DNA of 44,789 bases, from the NCBI GenBank assembly GCA_018830725.1, contig JAHJRV010000066.1, positions 1 through 44,789 of the forward strand, given 5' to 3'. Shown in pieces: positions 1 to 7,911 of this stretch; within the stretch, counting starts at the first letter, position 1; the number at the start of each line of letters is the position of its first letter. The DNA comes from Actinomycetota bacterium (GTDB lineage Bacteria; Actinomycetota; Humimicrobiia; JAHJRV01). A model generated the notes under the pieces. The model searched no databases, was not told where the DNA came from, and was given only the letters and a program-made list of their open reading frames with translations. The translations under genes and the position numbers were made by a program.

Positions 1-552
1 CTTTAATATCTTTTTAAAATCTACATAAGGAAACATCTCTATACTTTTGAAATACTCTTCAACTCCTCCAGAATATTTCAAGCGAGATATTCCATCTATA
101 AGCGTTCTTTCCCGATCGCTTACGGATAGTTTTTGTCCTTCACGAAGCAAAAAAGTTTTGCCAAAACTTGTTTTTCCCTTCACAGAGCGATACTCCACCC
201 CCTGAAATTTGAATGGTCGAAAACCTCTATTAGTTATTATATACACTATCTTTGATGGAGAATAAGCTGCTCCATGAAGTTCTAATGCTGAATGATATCC
301 TATTAGGGAGTTCTTAGAAAGTTTATTTGCTACAAGAAAATTGTCTATAACATACTCCTCTTTGCTTGTTCCCTGAGGTATTATATAGTATAACCCTGGC
401 TTTACCTTTCCAAAATAGCCAGAGTTAAGTAAATCATTTAATCTCTTACGGAGATAATTTTCACTGTATTCTCTCCCGAATTTTTCTTTAAATTCCAAGA
501 ATGTAAATATTTTTTTGGAATAAAGTTCTCTGTAAAATCTTGGAAGTGCCAT
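1..552 (-). CDS. AbiEi-type antitoxin/transcriptional regulator, partial (C-terminus beyond window)
   Basis: The reading frame opens with ATG at 550-552 and stays open for 184 codons to the window edge. The first 65 or so residues form a winged-helix-like module ending in the segment KVKPGLYYIIPQG, which is the usual wing of AbiEi-family regulators. It is followed by an IGYHSALELHGA segment and the motif SDRERTLIDGISRL near residue 145, both typical of the family. AbiEi proteins act as antitoxins and autorepressors of type IV toxin-antitoxin systems. The nucleotidyltransferase partner, if any, would lie to the left of the window. Palindromes upstream (580-592 and 654-666) are likely its operator. 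The family call is good; the true C-terminus is not visible. Confidence 0.8.
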   Translation of the reverse strand, partial: MALPRFYRELYSKKIFTFLEFKEKFGREYSENYLRKRLNDLLNSGYFGKVKPGLYYIIPQGTSKEEYVIDNFLVANKLSKNSLIGYHSALELHGAAYSPSKIVYIITNRGFRPFKFQGVEYRSVKGKTSFGKTFLLREGQKLSVSDRERTLIDGISRLKYSGGVEEYFKSIEMFPYVDFKKILK

Positions 553-579
553 TTTACTACCCCTTTTTTACAAATTTTT

Positions 580-697
580 ACTAGTTAATAGTATAAAATT
601 ACGACAGAGTGGTACTCTTACATACCTTTACTTCCATTTTTTATCTATTTATTACTATTTAATAGTATAATATAATACTTTTTTGGTAATTTGTAAA
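580..697 (-). promoter_or_regulatory. Promoter with two 13-bp palindromic operators upstream of the AbiEi-like gene
   Basis: Two near-identical palindromes, ACTAGTTAATAGT (580-592) and ACTATTTAATAGT (654-666), lie upstream of the gene starting at 552. Read on the minus strand, a TTTACA box (692-697) is followed after 17 bases by TATATT, and the second palindrome lies just downstream of that -10. This fits autoregulation by the AbiEi-type product. The sequences are visible; the function is inferred. Confidence 0.5.
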
Positions 698-926
698 GTT
701 TTTAATTTTAACAGGAGCTTTTGCTGCAGGTTCTTTAGTTAGCATCTTTTTACATAATGTAATATATGGTCTCTTTATAAAATTGTGTGGAGAAAATTTC
801 TGGGAAAGAATTGGTATAGGGGATGAACCTTTCTTCTTTATATTAGCATTAATTGTTTGTCTAATTGCATTTATAGTAAGTGTAATAGGTAGAATAGTAC
901 TATTTATTAAGAAAAAAAAGAAGTAA
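690..926 (+). pseudogene. Remnant of a small membrane protein gene
   Basis: A frame of about 78 codons without any ATG, GTG or TTG start near its 5' end runs to a TAA at 924-926. It encodes two hydrophobic stretches separated by a polar loop (CGENFWERIGIGDEP) and ends in a lysine run (IKKKKK). This looks like the C-terminal part of a small two-helix membrane protein whose 5' end was lost. I do not recognise the family. The region overlaps the promoter of the divergent AbiEi-like gene, which fits decay of the former gene start. Confidence 0.35.
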
Positions 927-943
927 CTATTAATAAATTGAAA

Positions 944-1207
944 TTAAAATAAAGTAATTGAAACAATATAACTTTCGGAACCCTTAACTCCTATATCCAG
1001 TGGTACTATGGCATACAGCCCACTCTTCAGAGTTAGTATCCACTTTTTCTTCTTCAGGGAATGTAGAATTAAATAAGGCTCTTCCTTAAGTATCTTTCTT
1101 GCCTGCTTAACTGTGAAAATTGATTTGTTCTCTCTGGCAAGTTCTGAGAGTAGAAAAGATTCCTGCTTGCTCAATCCCTTTCTATAGTTTTCTGTATTTT
1201 CTTTCAT
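944..1207 (-). pseudogene. Truncated AbiEi-type regulator (N-terminal winged-helix only)
   Basis: This 87-residue frame contains the AbiEi N-terminal module: an LSKQESFLLSELA helix, a TVKQARKIL helix, and the wing KSGLYAIVPLD near residue 65. Family members continue for another 120-200 residues; here the frame ends abruptly after SYIVSITLF. The missing continuation suggests a truncated relative of the AbiEi genes at 1-552 and 1933-2970. It might still act as a DNA-binding fragment, but a decaying copy is more likely. Confidence 0.55.
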
Positions 1208-1366
1208 ATTCTCAAATATTTTACAGATTTATATTAATTTTATTATATATAAATGTTTTTAGAAGTCAAGTTCTTAATCCTGTGTATATACCACCAAAAT
1301 AGAAATGTCATGTTATACATCAGTAAAAAGATTTGTATTAAAAATAATTGAAAAGTTATTTCTGAA

Positions 1367-1432
1367 AGTATACAATTTTTGTATACTATGAGAAACGAGT
1401 TTGAGTTTAAAAGTAAAAAAATATTTCATTAG
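1367..1432 (+). other. Operator-like palindrome followed by a 14-codon gene remnant
   Basis: A perfect inverted repeat has arms AGTATACAA (1367-1375) and TTGTATACT (1379-1387) with a 3-base centre. An ATG at 1388 follows immediately and opens a 14-codon frame (MRNEFEFKSKKIFH). The frame stops where sequence resembling an IS256-type end begins (1433). The arrangement resembles the operator and first codons of a small antitoxin gene cut off by a past insertion. The product is not recognisable. Confidence 0.35.
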
Positions 1433-1453
1433 CAGAAAAACCGGGATTGACTC
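1433..1453. repeat. Isolated copy of an IS256-like right-end sequence
   Basis: The stretch CAGAAAAA, two bases, then GGGATTGACTC matches the right end of the IS256-type element (17543-17563) except for two bases (CC here, TT there). An AT-rich run that also looks alike follows both copies (ATTTATATAA). No transposase accompanies it here. A solitary scar of the same or a related element is the simplest reading. Confidence 0.4.
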
Positions 1454-1541
1454 GAAGTCTTATCAAAGGCAATTTATATAACTTTATCTATTATCAAAAT
1501 AAATAGTGATTTATTTTGATAATAAAAAAATTTGTCTAAAA

Positions 1542-1762
1542 TTATTTATATACATCTTTTCTATGACTTATTCTAAGGACTAATATCCCATCAACTGTTT
1601 TTACATAAATTACTTGATAAACACCAATTCTATACCGGTAAAGTTCTTGAAATTTGCCTTTAAGTAGCTCTCCTTTAACTGGATTTTTTTCAAATTACTT
1701 TCTATCTTATTTAGAAAGTTCAAAATATACTCTTTTGATGAAAGAATTAAAGAGAAGAATAG
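1542..1762 (-). pseudogene. Broken RelE/ParE-type toxin gene
   Basis: The minus strand encodes the classic RelE C-terminal half: KGKFQELYRYRIGVYQVIY, then VLRISHRKDVYK and a stop. These match the beta-strand core and C-terminal tail of RelE-type mRNA interferases. Upstream, the continuation (EYILNFLNKIESNLKK) is in another frame; the two join at a run of seven T on the plus strand (1684-1690), where one extra base would restore the frame. No start codon or N-terminal strand is found. The copy is therefore frameshifted and 5'-truncated, unless the homopolymer is a sequencing error. Confidence 0.6.
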
Positions 1763-1767
1763 TTAAC

Positions 1768-1898
1768 GTTCACTTATTATGAACATGTCATAAATAAGAA
1801 CAAATTAGTTGAGCTTCTCTATATTGTAATTTGGTTTTGAATTAAGAAATAATTTGACTTTTGTTCATAATTTTGGTATGTTCATAATTGATGAACAT
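1768..1898 (+). promoter_or_regulatory. Promoter and inverted-repeat operators of the AbiEi/nucleotidyltransferase operon
   Basis: A perfect inverted repeat ATGTTCAT (1878-1885) / ATGAACAT (1891-1898) with a 5-base centre lies 34 bases before the start codon at 1933. A second pair, GTTCA/TGAAC, lies at 1768-1784. TGTTCATAATT occurs as a direct repeat at 1862 and 1879. TTGACT (1854-1859) and TATGTT (1877-1882) are spaced by 17 bases and form a plausible promoter that overlaps the main operator. Autorepression by the downstream AbiEi-type protein is the natural inference. Confidence 0.55.
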
Positions 1899-1932
1899 AA
1901 TTAAAAATTGAACAGATAGGGGGGATGAGTAT

Positions 1933-2970
1933 ATGGTTAGGAAAAATATAGAAAATGAAATCCTTCAATATGCTCTGGAAGCATTTAAGAAAAATGTCGT
2001 ACTGCCAGTTAATATTGAGAAGGAAGTAGAGGTAACTGTGCAGAATTTAAAAGCAGATAGGCTATTGAGAATGACGGTTCAGGGAACTGAATTACATTTT
2101 TATGCTGAAGTAAAAACTAATATTACAAAAGCTGGAATTGGATTGATTTTGCTTCAAAAAGCTAAATTTCCATATCAAATGTTACTGGTAACCAGGTATG
2201 TTACAGCGCAGATGGCAGAACAGTTAAAACAAGACGATATACAATTTATCGACACAGCTGGGAATACATACATTAATCAACCTCCCTTGTATATTTTTGT
2301 AAAAGGGAATAAACCCCCTGATATTTTCAGGAAAGCTCCTCTCAAACGAGCCTTTAAACCTACAGGGCTAAGAGTGATATATGCTTTTTTGTGCAACCCA
2401 GGTTTAGAAAATAAAACGTATCGCAACATTGCTGAAGTGGCAGACGTGGCACTTGGAACTATTGGCTGGATAATAAGAGATTTGAAGGAGATGGGTTATT
2501 TGCTGGACATGGGAAAGCGGGGTTATAAATTAATCAAGAAGGAAGATCTGTTAAATCGTTGGGTGATAAACTATCCAGAAAAGTTAAGACCAAAGTTAGT
2601 ATTAGGGCATTTTAGGGGTCCTCACGACTGGTGGCAGAAGAAAATTTTAGATCCTATGTACGCACAGTGGGGTGGAGAGGTTGCTGCTGCTAAACTTACA
2701 AAATATCTGAAACCTCAAGTTATTACTATCTATACAACACCACAGCAACTTAATCCTTTGTTGATTGAAAACAGACTTAAAAAAGATCTGGAGGGTGATA
2801 TTGAAATCCTTAATAGATTCTGGACCCCCTTAGAAATGTGGCAATATGAGGATATGGTACATCCGATACTAATTTATGCAGATCTTATGGCAACAGGTAA
2901 CAAAAGAAATATTGAAACCGCAAGGATAATTTATGAAAAATATCTTGTTCGATATATCAGGGAAGATTGA
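1933..2970 (+). CDS. Type IV toxin-antitoxin AbiEi-family antitoxin / transcriptional regulator
   Basis: This 345-residue protein is an AbiEi-family regulator of the long type. The first 130 or so residues form an alpha/beta module with the segment QFIDTAGNTYINQPPLYIFV. A winged helix follows around 145-200 (TYRNIAEVADVALGTIGWI). The C-terminal part has the family signature HPILIYADLMATG and RNIETARIIYEKYL. An AGGGGGGATG ribosome site precedes the ATG. The gene overlaps the following nucleotidyltransferase gene by 38 bases, the usual antitoxin-toxin order. It likely neutralises the partner and represses the operon through the palindromes upstream. The family is clear; the biological trigger is unknown. 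Confidence 0.8.
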   Translation: MVRKNIENEILQYALEAFKKNVVLPVNIEKEVEVTVQNLKADRLLRMTVQGTELHFYAEVKTNITKAGIGLILLQKAKFPYQMLLVTRYVTAQMAEQLKQDDIQFIDTAGNTYINQPPLYIFVKGNKPPDIFRKAPLKRAFKPTGLRVIYAFLCNPGLENKTYRNIAEVADVALGTIGWIIRDLKEMGYLLDMGKRGYKLIKKEDLLNRWVINYPEKLRPKLVLGHFRGPHDWWQKKILDPMYAQWGGEVAAAKLTKYLKPQVITIYTTPQQLNPLLIENRLKKDLEGDIEILNRFWTPLEMWQYEDMVHPILIYADLMATGNKRNIETARIIYEKYLVRYIRED

Positions 2971-3799
2971 GAAGATAGGTCTCAATAAGGTTAATGCCCT
3001 TTATGAGGTTAAAAAGGTAGCTGATTCTCTGAAAATCCCTTTCTTTGTTGTTGGGGCATCAGCCAGGGATTTCATTCTTGAGCATTGCTATAATATAAAA
3101 TCACCTCGAATGACTGAGGATATAGATCTAGGGGTTGAGGTGGCTGACTGGGATAAATTTAATAAATTATCAGAGACTTTACTTTCAACAGGTAAATTCT
3201 CTAAGGCTCCAGAGAAACAAAGATTTCTCTTTAGGGATGTTTTTATTGATATAGTACCATTTGGTCCTATTGCAGGTAAGGATAAAAAAATAAGCTGGCC
3301 ACCTGAACATGAAATATTTATGAATATACTGGGGTTTGAGGAAGCCTATGAGTATTCAATAACTTTAAGACTTGGTTCAAAGCCCGAACTTGATATTAAA
3401 TTTCCTACATTATCGGGCTTGGCAATTATGAAAATAATATCCTGGAAAGAAGAGTACCCTGAGCGCAAAACTGATGCTGAGGATTTATTGTTTATAATGA
3501 AAAATTATGAAGTCGCTGGAAACGAAGAACGGTTGTATGGTCAAGCACTGTCTTTGCTTGAAGAGGAAGATTTTGATACTCGGTTAGCTGGTATTAGATT
3601 GCTTGGAAGGGATATAGCAAAAATATCTGATTCTCAGACCTTAAAAGCTGTCAAAGAAATATTAGAGGGTGAAACTGGAGAACAATCACGCTACAGGTTA
3701 GTTGAAGATATTGTTTCAGTAACTTTTATGTACAGTGATCAATTTGATGAAATATTAAATTATGTAGAAAAATTAAAAGAGGGAATTTCAGAAAAATGA
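2933..3799 (+). CDS. Nucleotidyltransferase, putative toxin partner (AbiEii-like)
   Basis: This 288-residue protein has the minimal nucleotidyltransferase features: VVGASARDFILEH near residue 40, the acidic pair in TEDIDLGVEV near 62-66, and a third acidic residue in VFIDIVPFG near 105. KTDAEDLLFIMKNY near 180 is usual in this group. AAGGA lies 7 bases before the ATG at 2933, inside the end of the antitoxin gene, which supports this start. By family analogy the enzyme would transfer nucleotides to tRNA or another target and stop growth unless balanced by the neighbour. The exact target is not inferable. The start overlaps the antitoxin by 38 bases, so translational coupling is likely. Confidence 0.75.
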   Translation: MKNILFDISGKIEKIGLNKVNALYEVKKVADSLKIPFFVVGASARDFILEHCYNIKSPRMTEDIDLGVEVADWDKFNKLSETLLSTGKFSKAPEKQRFLFRDVFIDIVPFGPIAGKDKKISWPPEHEIFMNILGFEEAYEYSITLRLGSKPELDIKFPTLSGLAIMKIISWKEEYPERKTDAEDLLFIMKNYEVAGNEERLYGQALSLLEEEDFDTRLAGIRLLGRDIAKISDSQTLKAVKEILEGETGEQSRYRLVEDIVSVTFMYSDQFDEILNYVEKLKEGISEK

Positions 3800-3807
3800 A
3801 TTGGAAC

Positions 3808-4245
3808 TTATTTCTCAGATAAAATTTTAATAAGCTGTTTAGGAGATACAATTTTTATCATTTTTACCTTATTTTGTAAACTTAACAAGTGCTTTTTATC
3901 AAGTGTTACTAAAAATTGAGCATCTGCTTCTAAAGCAGAAGCTAAAACATGAGCATCACCATAGTCAATAACTACTTTATAAAAGGATATAACAGTTGAT
4001 TTTTTTGGTGCTGGCAATACTTTTGGGAAAGTAGTGACTATTTTATTGATGGATTTTTTATTAAGTCCAGCCTTATTAATATTGCGTCTTATTTCATCCA
4101 AAATAACTTCACTGATTATTCCTGTAATTTTCTTTTGATTAGCCCATTGAAGCAGTTTTCCAGATCCACCCATAGGAGATTTTAAACCAGCTAAAACTAC
4201 AGAAGCATTAAACAATACATTTGGTACAGATTGTTCTTTACCCAC
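3808..4245 (-). CDS. PIN-domain ribonuclease toxin (VapC-like)
   Basis: This 145-residue PIN-domain protein has the N-terminal strand VLFNASVVLAGL, the middle acidic segment SEVILDEIRRN, and the C-terminal acidic cluster DYGDAHVLASALEADAQFLVTLD. PIN toxins are metal-dependent RNases that cut tRNA, rRNA or mRNA. The first catalytic position, usually aspartate, is asparagine here (residue 13), which may weaken activity. The start is GTG directly after the TAA of the antitoxin and in the same frame. The gene converges with the nucleotidyltransferase gene, whose stop is only a few bases away. Confidence 0.75.
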   Translation of the reverse strand: MGKEQSVPNVLFNASVVLAGLKSPMGGSGKLLQWANQKKITGIISEVILDEIRRNINKAGLNKKSINKIVTTFPKVLPAPKKSTVISFYKVVIDYGDAHVLASALEADAQFLVTLDKKHLLSLQNKVKMIKIVSPKQLIKILSEK

Positions 4246-4503
4246 TTATATTAACCCTTCGTTTTTAAGTTCATTAGTTTCTTTTTTATCTAACTCAAAA
4301 AATTCTTTTAATTCTTGTTTTGTATAACTACGAACTGGATAGGGAAGGGTTCTAACTGGCTCAATTATCAATCGTCCCTTTTCTTTTATTATACGCACTA
4401 AGCTATTTTCTTCAAAATAAGGTTTTTTTCGAAATTTGGCAGGGATTGTTAACAAACCCCTGGATTGAATTTTGACAATCTCCTCCTGTCTATTTTGTAT
4501 CAT
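4246..4503 (-). CDS. AbrB/MazE-type antitoxin (VapB-like)
   Basis: This 85-residue protein has an AbrB-type swapped-hairpin domain over residues 8-50: IVKIQSRGLLTIPAKFR followed by a RIIKEKGRLIIEPV strand pair. The C-terminal tail (KQELKEFFELDKKETNELK) is the acidic, flexible part that normally wraps the toxin. AAAGGAGA precedes the ATG. It forms a pair with the PIN toxin, with no base between them. Such antitoxins bind their own promoter; no clear palindrome was found upstream. Confidence 0.8.
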   Translation of the reverse strand: MIQNRQEEIVKIQSRGLLTIPAKFRKKPYFEENSLVRIIKEKGRLIIEPVRTLPYPVRSYTKQELKEFFELDKKETNELKNEGLI

Positions 4504-4692
4504 TTTTTCTCCTTTCTGATTTTCTATTTTACAGAAATTTAGTAATTATGTCAATAATTTAAAATAATTTAGTTCTTTTTTGAGATTGTAATTTATAAAA
4601 CAATTTTTTTAAGTTTTATTATTGTGAGATTTTAAAAAACATTTTAATATAATAAAAAGCACAAAAGAAATAATAAAGAAGAATTTTAATAG

Positions 4693-4842
4693 ATGAAAAT
4701 ATTTGAAAGATTATTAAAACTAATAATTCTGTTGACAACTGGAATTATTTTCTTTTTATTAGGTATAGCTTTGATATTTTTAGCTGTGAGGGAAAAGATA
4801 AAAGGAATGCTTAAAAAGTTTCTAATTTTATATTTTATATAG
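4693..4842 (+). CDS. Small hydrophobic protein, 49 residues, unknown
   Basis: An ATG at 4693 opens a 49-codon frame ending in TAG at 4840-4842. The product has one strong membrane segment (about residues 8-32), then a basic stretch (REKIKGMLKK) and a hydrophobic tail. It converges with tadC, whose stop lies 14 bases further on. The ribosome site is weak, so translation is not certain. I do not recognise a family; it could be a remnant of a larger membrane protein. Confidence 0.35.
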   Translation: MKIFERLLKLIILLTTGIIFFLLGIALIFLAVREKIKGMLKKFLILYFI

Positions 4843-4856
4843 TTAGTGTTTAACTT

Positions 4857-5801
4857 CTATCTACTAAATAGAGTTTCCATTAATATAGGAATTGATCTTA
4901 TAACAACTGGACCTAAGATTACAGCTATCAAAGCTGGAAACAAACAAAAAATAAGAGGAAAAACTAATTTAACTGGAGCTTTTATTCCAGCCTCTTCAGC
5001 TCGTTGACGCCTCCTCATCCTCATTTCAGATGCCTGAACTCTTAAAACCTTTCCAATTGAAATACCAAAAGTATTAGCATGTATCACAGCCATTATAAAA
5101 GCATTCATATCTAATACATCTGTTCTGTCTCTTAAATTATTTAAAGCTTCACGAGTGGAAAATCCAATCTGCTTTTCATGTAACATTCTGGCAAATTCTT
5201 CACTTAAAGCTCCTTTAATACTATTTGTAACCTTTGCTACAGCATTATCAAAACCCATACCTGCTTCAACACTAATTGTGAGTAAGTCAAGAGCATTAGG
5301 TAAAGTTCTTCTAATATCTCTCTTTCTTTTAGCTATTTTGTTACTCAAAAATACATCTGGTAAAAAGAAAGATAGTGGTACAAATGCTATTAATACAATC
5401 TTCATTATTAATGGTATTACAAAAAAGATAGCCACTAATATAGATATAAGCAAAAATACAACAGGGAAAAGAAATTTTATAGCTAAATAAATATCTGTAC
5501 TTATTATCTCTTGTAACCCAGCAAGCATTAACCTTTGTTCATTAGAATCTACAATTCCTTTTGGACTAATTCTTTTAACAATATAACCTATTTTTGTAAA
5601 GAAGGGTATAATTGATCTTTCATAAAAAGAAGGAATGACAATTTCATTTCTATTAGCCTTTGGACCATAATATTCCAATTTGCTCATACTGCTTTTTGGT
5701 CCTCTTTTCAAAACAACAGGTAACCCAAAGGTTAGTATTAATAAAAAAACAGAACCAAAAACTGCACCTAAAATTACATAGAAAAGAACATTTATTGACA
5801 T
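4857..5801 (-). CDS. tadC: Tad pilus inner-membrane platform protein TadC
   Basis: This 314-residue protein has the layout of TadC. It begins with an N-terminal membrane helix, then has two helices near 105-150, a cytoplasmic type II secretion F domain (about 165-290) with TLPNALDLLTISVEAGMGFDNAV, and a final membrane helix. TadB and TadC form the inner-membrane base on which the CpaF ATPase acts to polymerise Flp pilin. GGTGA lies 7 bases before the ATG. It is the last gene of the minus-strand tad operon, 67 bases after tadB. Confidence 0.85.
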   Translation of the reverse strand: MSINVLFYVILGAVFGSVFLLILTFGLPVVLKRGPKSSMSKLEYYGPKANRNEIVIPSFYERSIIPFFTKIGYIVKRISPKGIVDSNEQRLMLAGLQEIISTDIYLAIKFLFPVVFLLISILVAIFFVIPLIMKIVLIAFVPLSFFLPDVFLSNKIAKRKRDIRRTLPNALDLLTISVEAGMGFDNAVAKVTNSIKGALSEEFARMLHEKQIGFSTREALNNLRDRTDVLDMNAFIMAVIHANTFGISIGKVLRVQASEMRMRRRQRAEEAGIKAPVKLVFPLIFCLFPALIAVILGPVVIRSIPILMETLFSR

Positions 5802-5868
5802 TTATTATTCACCAATATTCTATTTTAATATTTTGTAATTAAAATTTCATTTATAAACAATTCTATTT

Positions 5869-7824
5869 CTAATAATCAACACGTACAATCTTAATAATCC
5901 ATACAGTTCCAATCACCATTAATGTAAATGCAATAGCAATTATAATAAGACCAAGTTTTGTAGTTACGAGTAAACTTACATACTCCCTGTTAAGAATCGA
6001 AAGAATCATGCCCACTACTATTGGCAAGGCTATCAGAATATAAGCAGATATTCTTCCCTCTGCTGTAAGAGTTTTAATTTGATTCATTACTCTATCTCTT
6101 TCTCTAATCGTACTAGCAATAATATCCATTACTTCAGCTAAATTACCACCAACTTCCCTTTGAACATTTATTGCCATTACTGTCCAATCAAAGTGTTCAC
6201 TATTTATTCGCTTTGCCATATTATCCAGAGCATCTTTTTCGGGTGACCCCATCCTAATCTCACTCAATACCCTCTTAAATTCATCAGATATAGGTGGTTT
6301 AGTTTCATCTTGAACCATACTTAAAGCTTGATTAAAGCTGTAACCGGCTTTTAAAGACCCACCAATTAACTGTAGTGTATCAGGTAACTGTTCATGAAAT
6401 TTTTTAATCCTTTGTGATGCTTTAAATTTTATAAATATAAATGGGCTTATAGCACCTAACAGTATAGCTACAACAGTGAGAGGAAGGTTATTAGTAAAAG
6501 TGTAAATTACCAAACTTGATATTATTTGAACTATAATATGTATAGATATGAATTCAGAACCCCGGATTTTCATACCTGCTCTTTCCAATCTTAGCGTAAA
6601 TAATTCCACAAAACCTCTTTTTGCAGCAATTTTGGATATAAAAGATGCGAAACGATTGAAACCACCTTTCTCATACTCATCCTCTTCTTCTATACTCTTT
6701 CTGACAGGTTTATATCCGTAAAATTCAGTTCTTTTCTTAAGTAACTGACTTGGTGGAATTATTAGCAAAATAAGCACATATAAAAAAAGTGTTACTCCTA
6801 TAAAAATTGAAGCATAAATAATTAATTTCATCCACCATCTGTCAAAAATTGTTAGAAAAAATGGTCTTTTTGGAATTCTTATTATTTTTGTTGGGGTTGG
6901 AGCATAAAAAGGATTTTCATAAGTAGTCTTTACTGAACTAGTTAATCCAGACTCTTCCACAATAATATTTATTTTTATTGTTTCAGTATTTGGCCAAAGA
7001 CTTGTGTATGAAATTTTATACTGGTTTCTTATTTTCCATGAAATTTGTCGGTAAAGTTCTTTTAGCTCCCCTGAATTTGCTGCAATTAACAATTCACCAC
7101 CAGAGCTTTCAGAAATATTCCCAATATCAGTTGGGTTAAAATCATAGGACATTAAAGCAACTGAAAATATGGTTACCTGCTCATCTTTAGCCTTATTAAT
7201 AACATCTTTTGTGGTTAGCTTGCTGACTGTATCTGTACCATCTGAAAGTACTATGGCGTATCTATACTTTATATCCTTTCTAATATTAAACTGATCTAAT
7301 GCAAGAAAGATACCATCATATAGGGAAGTTTCACCTTCAGCAGTTATTTCATAAATGAATTCTTTTAACTCTTGCCTATTAGAAGTAAAATTAGAATAGG
7401 TAGTAACATCATCAGCAAATCCAACTACTGCAAACTCATCAATCGATCTCATCTCATTCATAAAAACTAATGCTGCATCTATAGCATCCGCTATAGGTTC
7501 ACCTTTCATGCTACCACTGGTATCAAGGACAATAACTACTCCTATAGGCTCTTTAATTCTTGCTACCCTTTTAATAGAAAGGTCTATCACTTTATCATTA
7601 TTCTCTAAAACATAAAAATTTTCTTTACTTAAATCCAAAGATCCAAGAGTTGAGCCCTCTTTAAAATTAAGAAAAATATCTACTTCAGGATAATCAGTAA
7701 TATCAGTTTTTTTAATAACTATATCCGGGCTTTCCTGAGCCAAAAGTGAAACTGGCCATAAAATTAATAGCGTTAAAATTACTGAAAAAACTATTAAAAA
7801 ATATCTGTAGCTTTTTTTAATCAT
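5869..7824 (-). CDS. tadB: von Willebrand factor A domain fused to TadB
   Basis: This 651-residue protein joins two modules. Residues 1-30 are a signal peptide or anchor ending in LLAQ. A vWA domain follows over about 90-270 with a complete metal-site pattern: DTSGSM at 101-106, the threonine in GETSLYDG, and LSDGTD near 193. A membrane helix lies near 335-357. The C-terminal half is TadB: the F domain near 470-610 with LPDTLQLIGGSLKAGYSFNQ and two final helices. The vWA part would be outside the cytoplasmic membrane, facing assembled pilin. The gene takes the place of plain tadB between cpaF and tadC. Standard TadB is roughly half this length, so the fusion is the notable feature. Confidence 0.88.
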   Translation of the reverse strand: MIKKSYRYFLIVFSVILTLLILWPVSLLAQESPDIVIKKTDITDYPEVDIFLNFKEGSTLGSLDLSKENFYVLENNDKVIDLSIKRVARIKEPIGVVIVLDTSGSMKGEPIADAIDAALVFMNEMRSIDEFAVVGFADDVTTYSNFTSNRQELKEFIYEITAEGETSLYDGIFLALDQFNIRKDIKYRYAIVLSDGTDTVSKLTTKDVINKAKDEQVTIFSVALMSYDFNPTDIGNISESSGGELLIAANSGELKELYRQISWKIRNQYKISYTSLWPNTETIKINIIVEESGLTSSVKTTYENPFYAPTPTKIIRIPKRPFFLTIFDRWWMKLIIYASIFIGVTLFLYVLILLIIPPSQLLKKRTEFYGYKPVRKSIEEEDEYEKGGFNRFASFISKIAAKRGFVELFTLRLERAGMKIRGSEFISIHIIVQIISSLVIYTFTNNLPLTVVAILLGAISPFIFIKFKASQRIKKFHEQLPDTLQLIGGSLKAGYSFNQALSMVQDETKPPISDEFKRVLSEIRMGSPEKDALDNMAKRINSEHFDWTVMAINVQREVGGNLAEVMDIIASTIRERDRVMNQIKTLTAEGRISAYILIALPIVVGMILSILNREYVSLLVTTKLGLIIIAIAFTLMVIGTVWIIKIVRVDY

Positions 7825-7911
7825 ATGAATAAACTTAATAAATTTAATAAATAATTTAAAAATGTCATTAATAATAAAAAATTACCTTAGATAATTTAAT
7901 TTATTGAAATA

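Noticed and set aside
1120-1302. A 60-codon plus-strand frame
   Set aside because: Antisense to the AbiEi N-terminal module, without a ribosome site.
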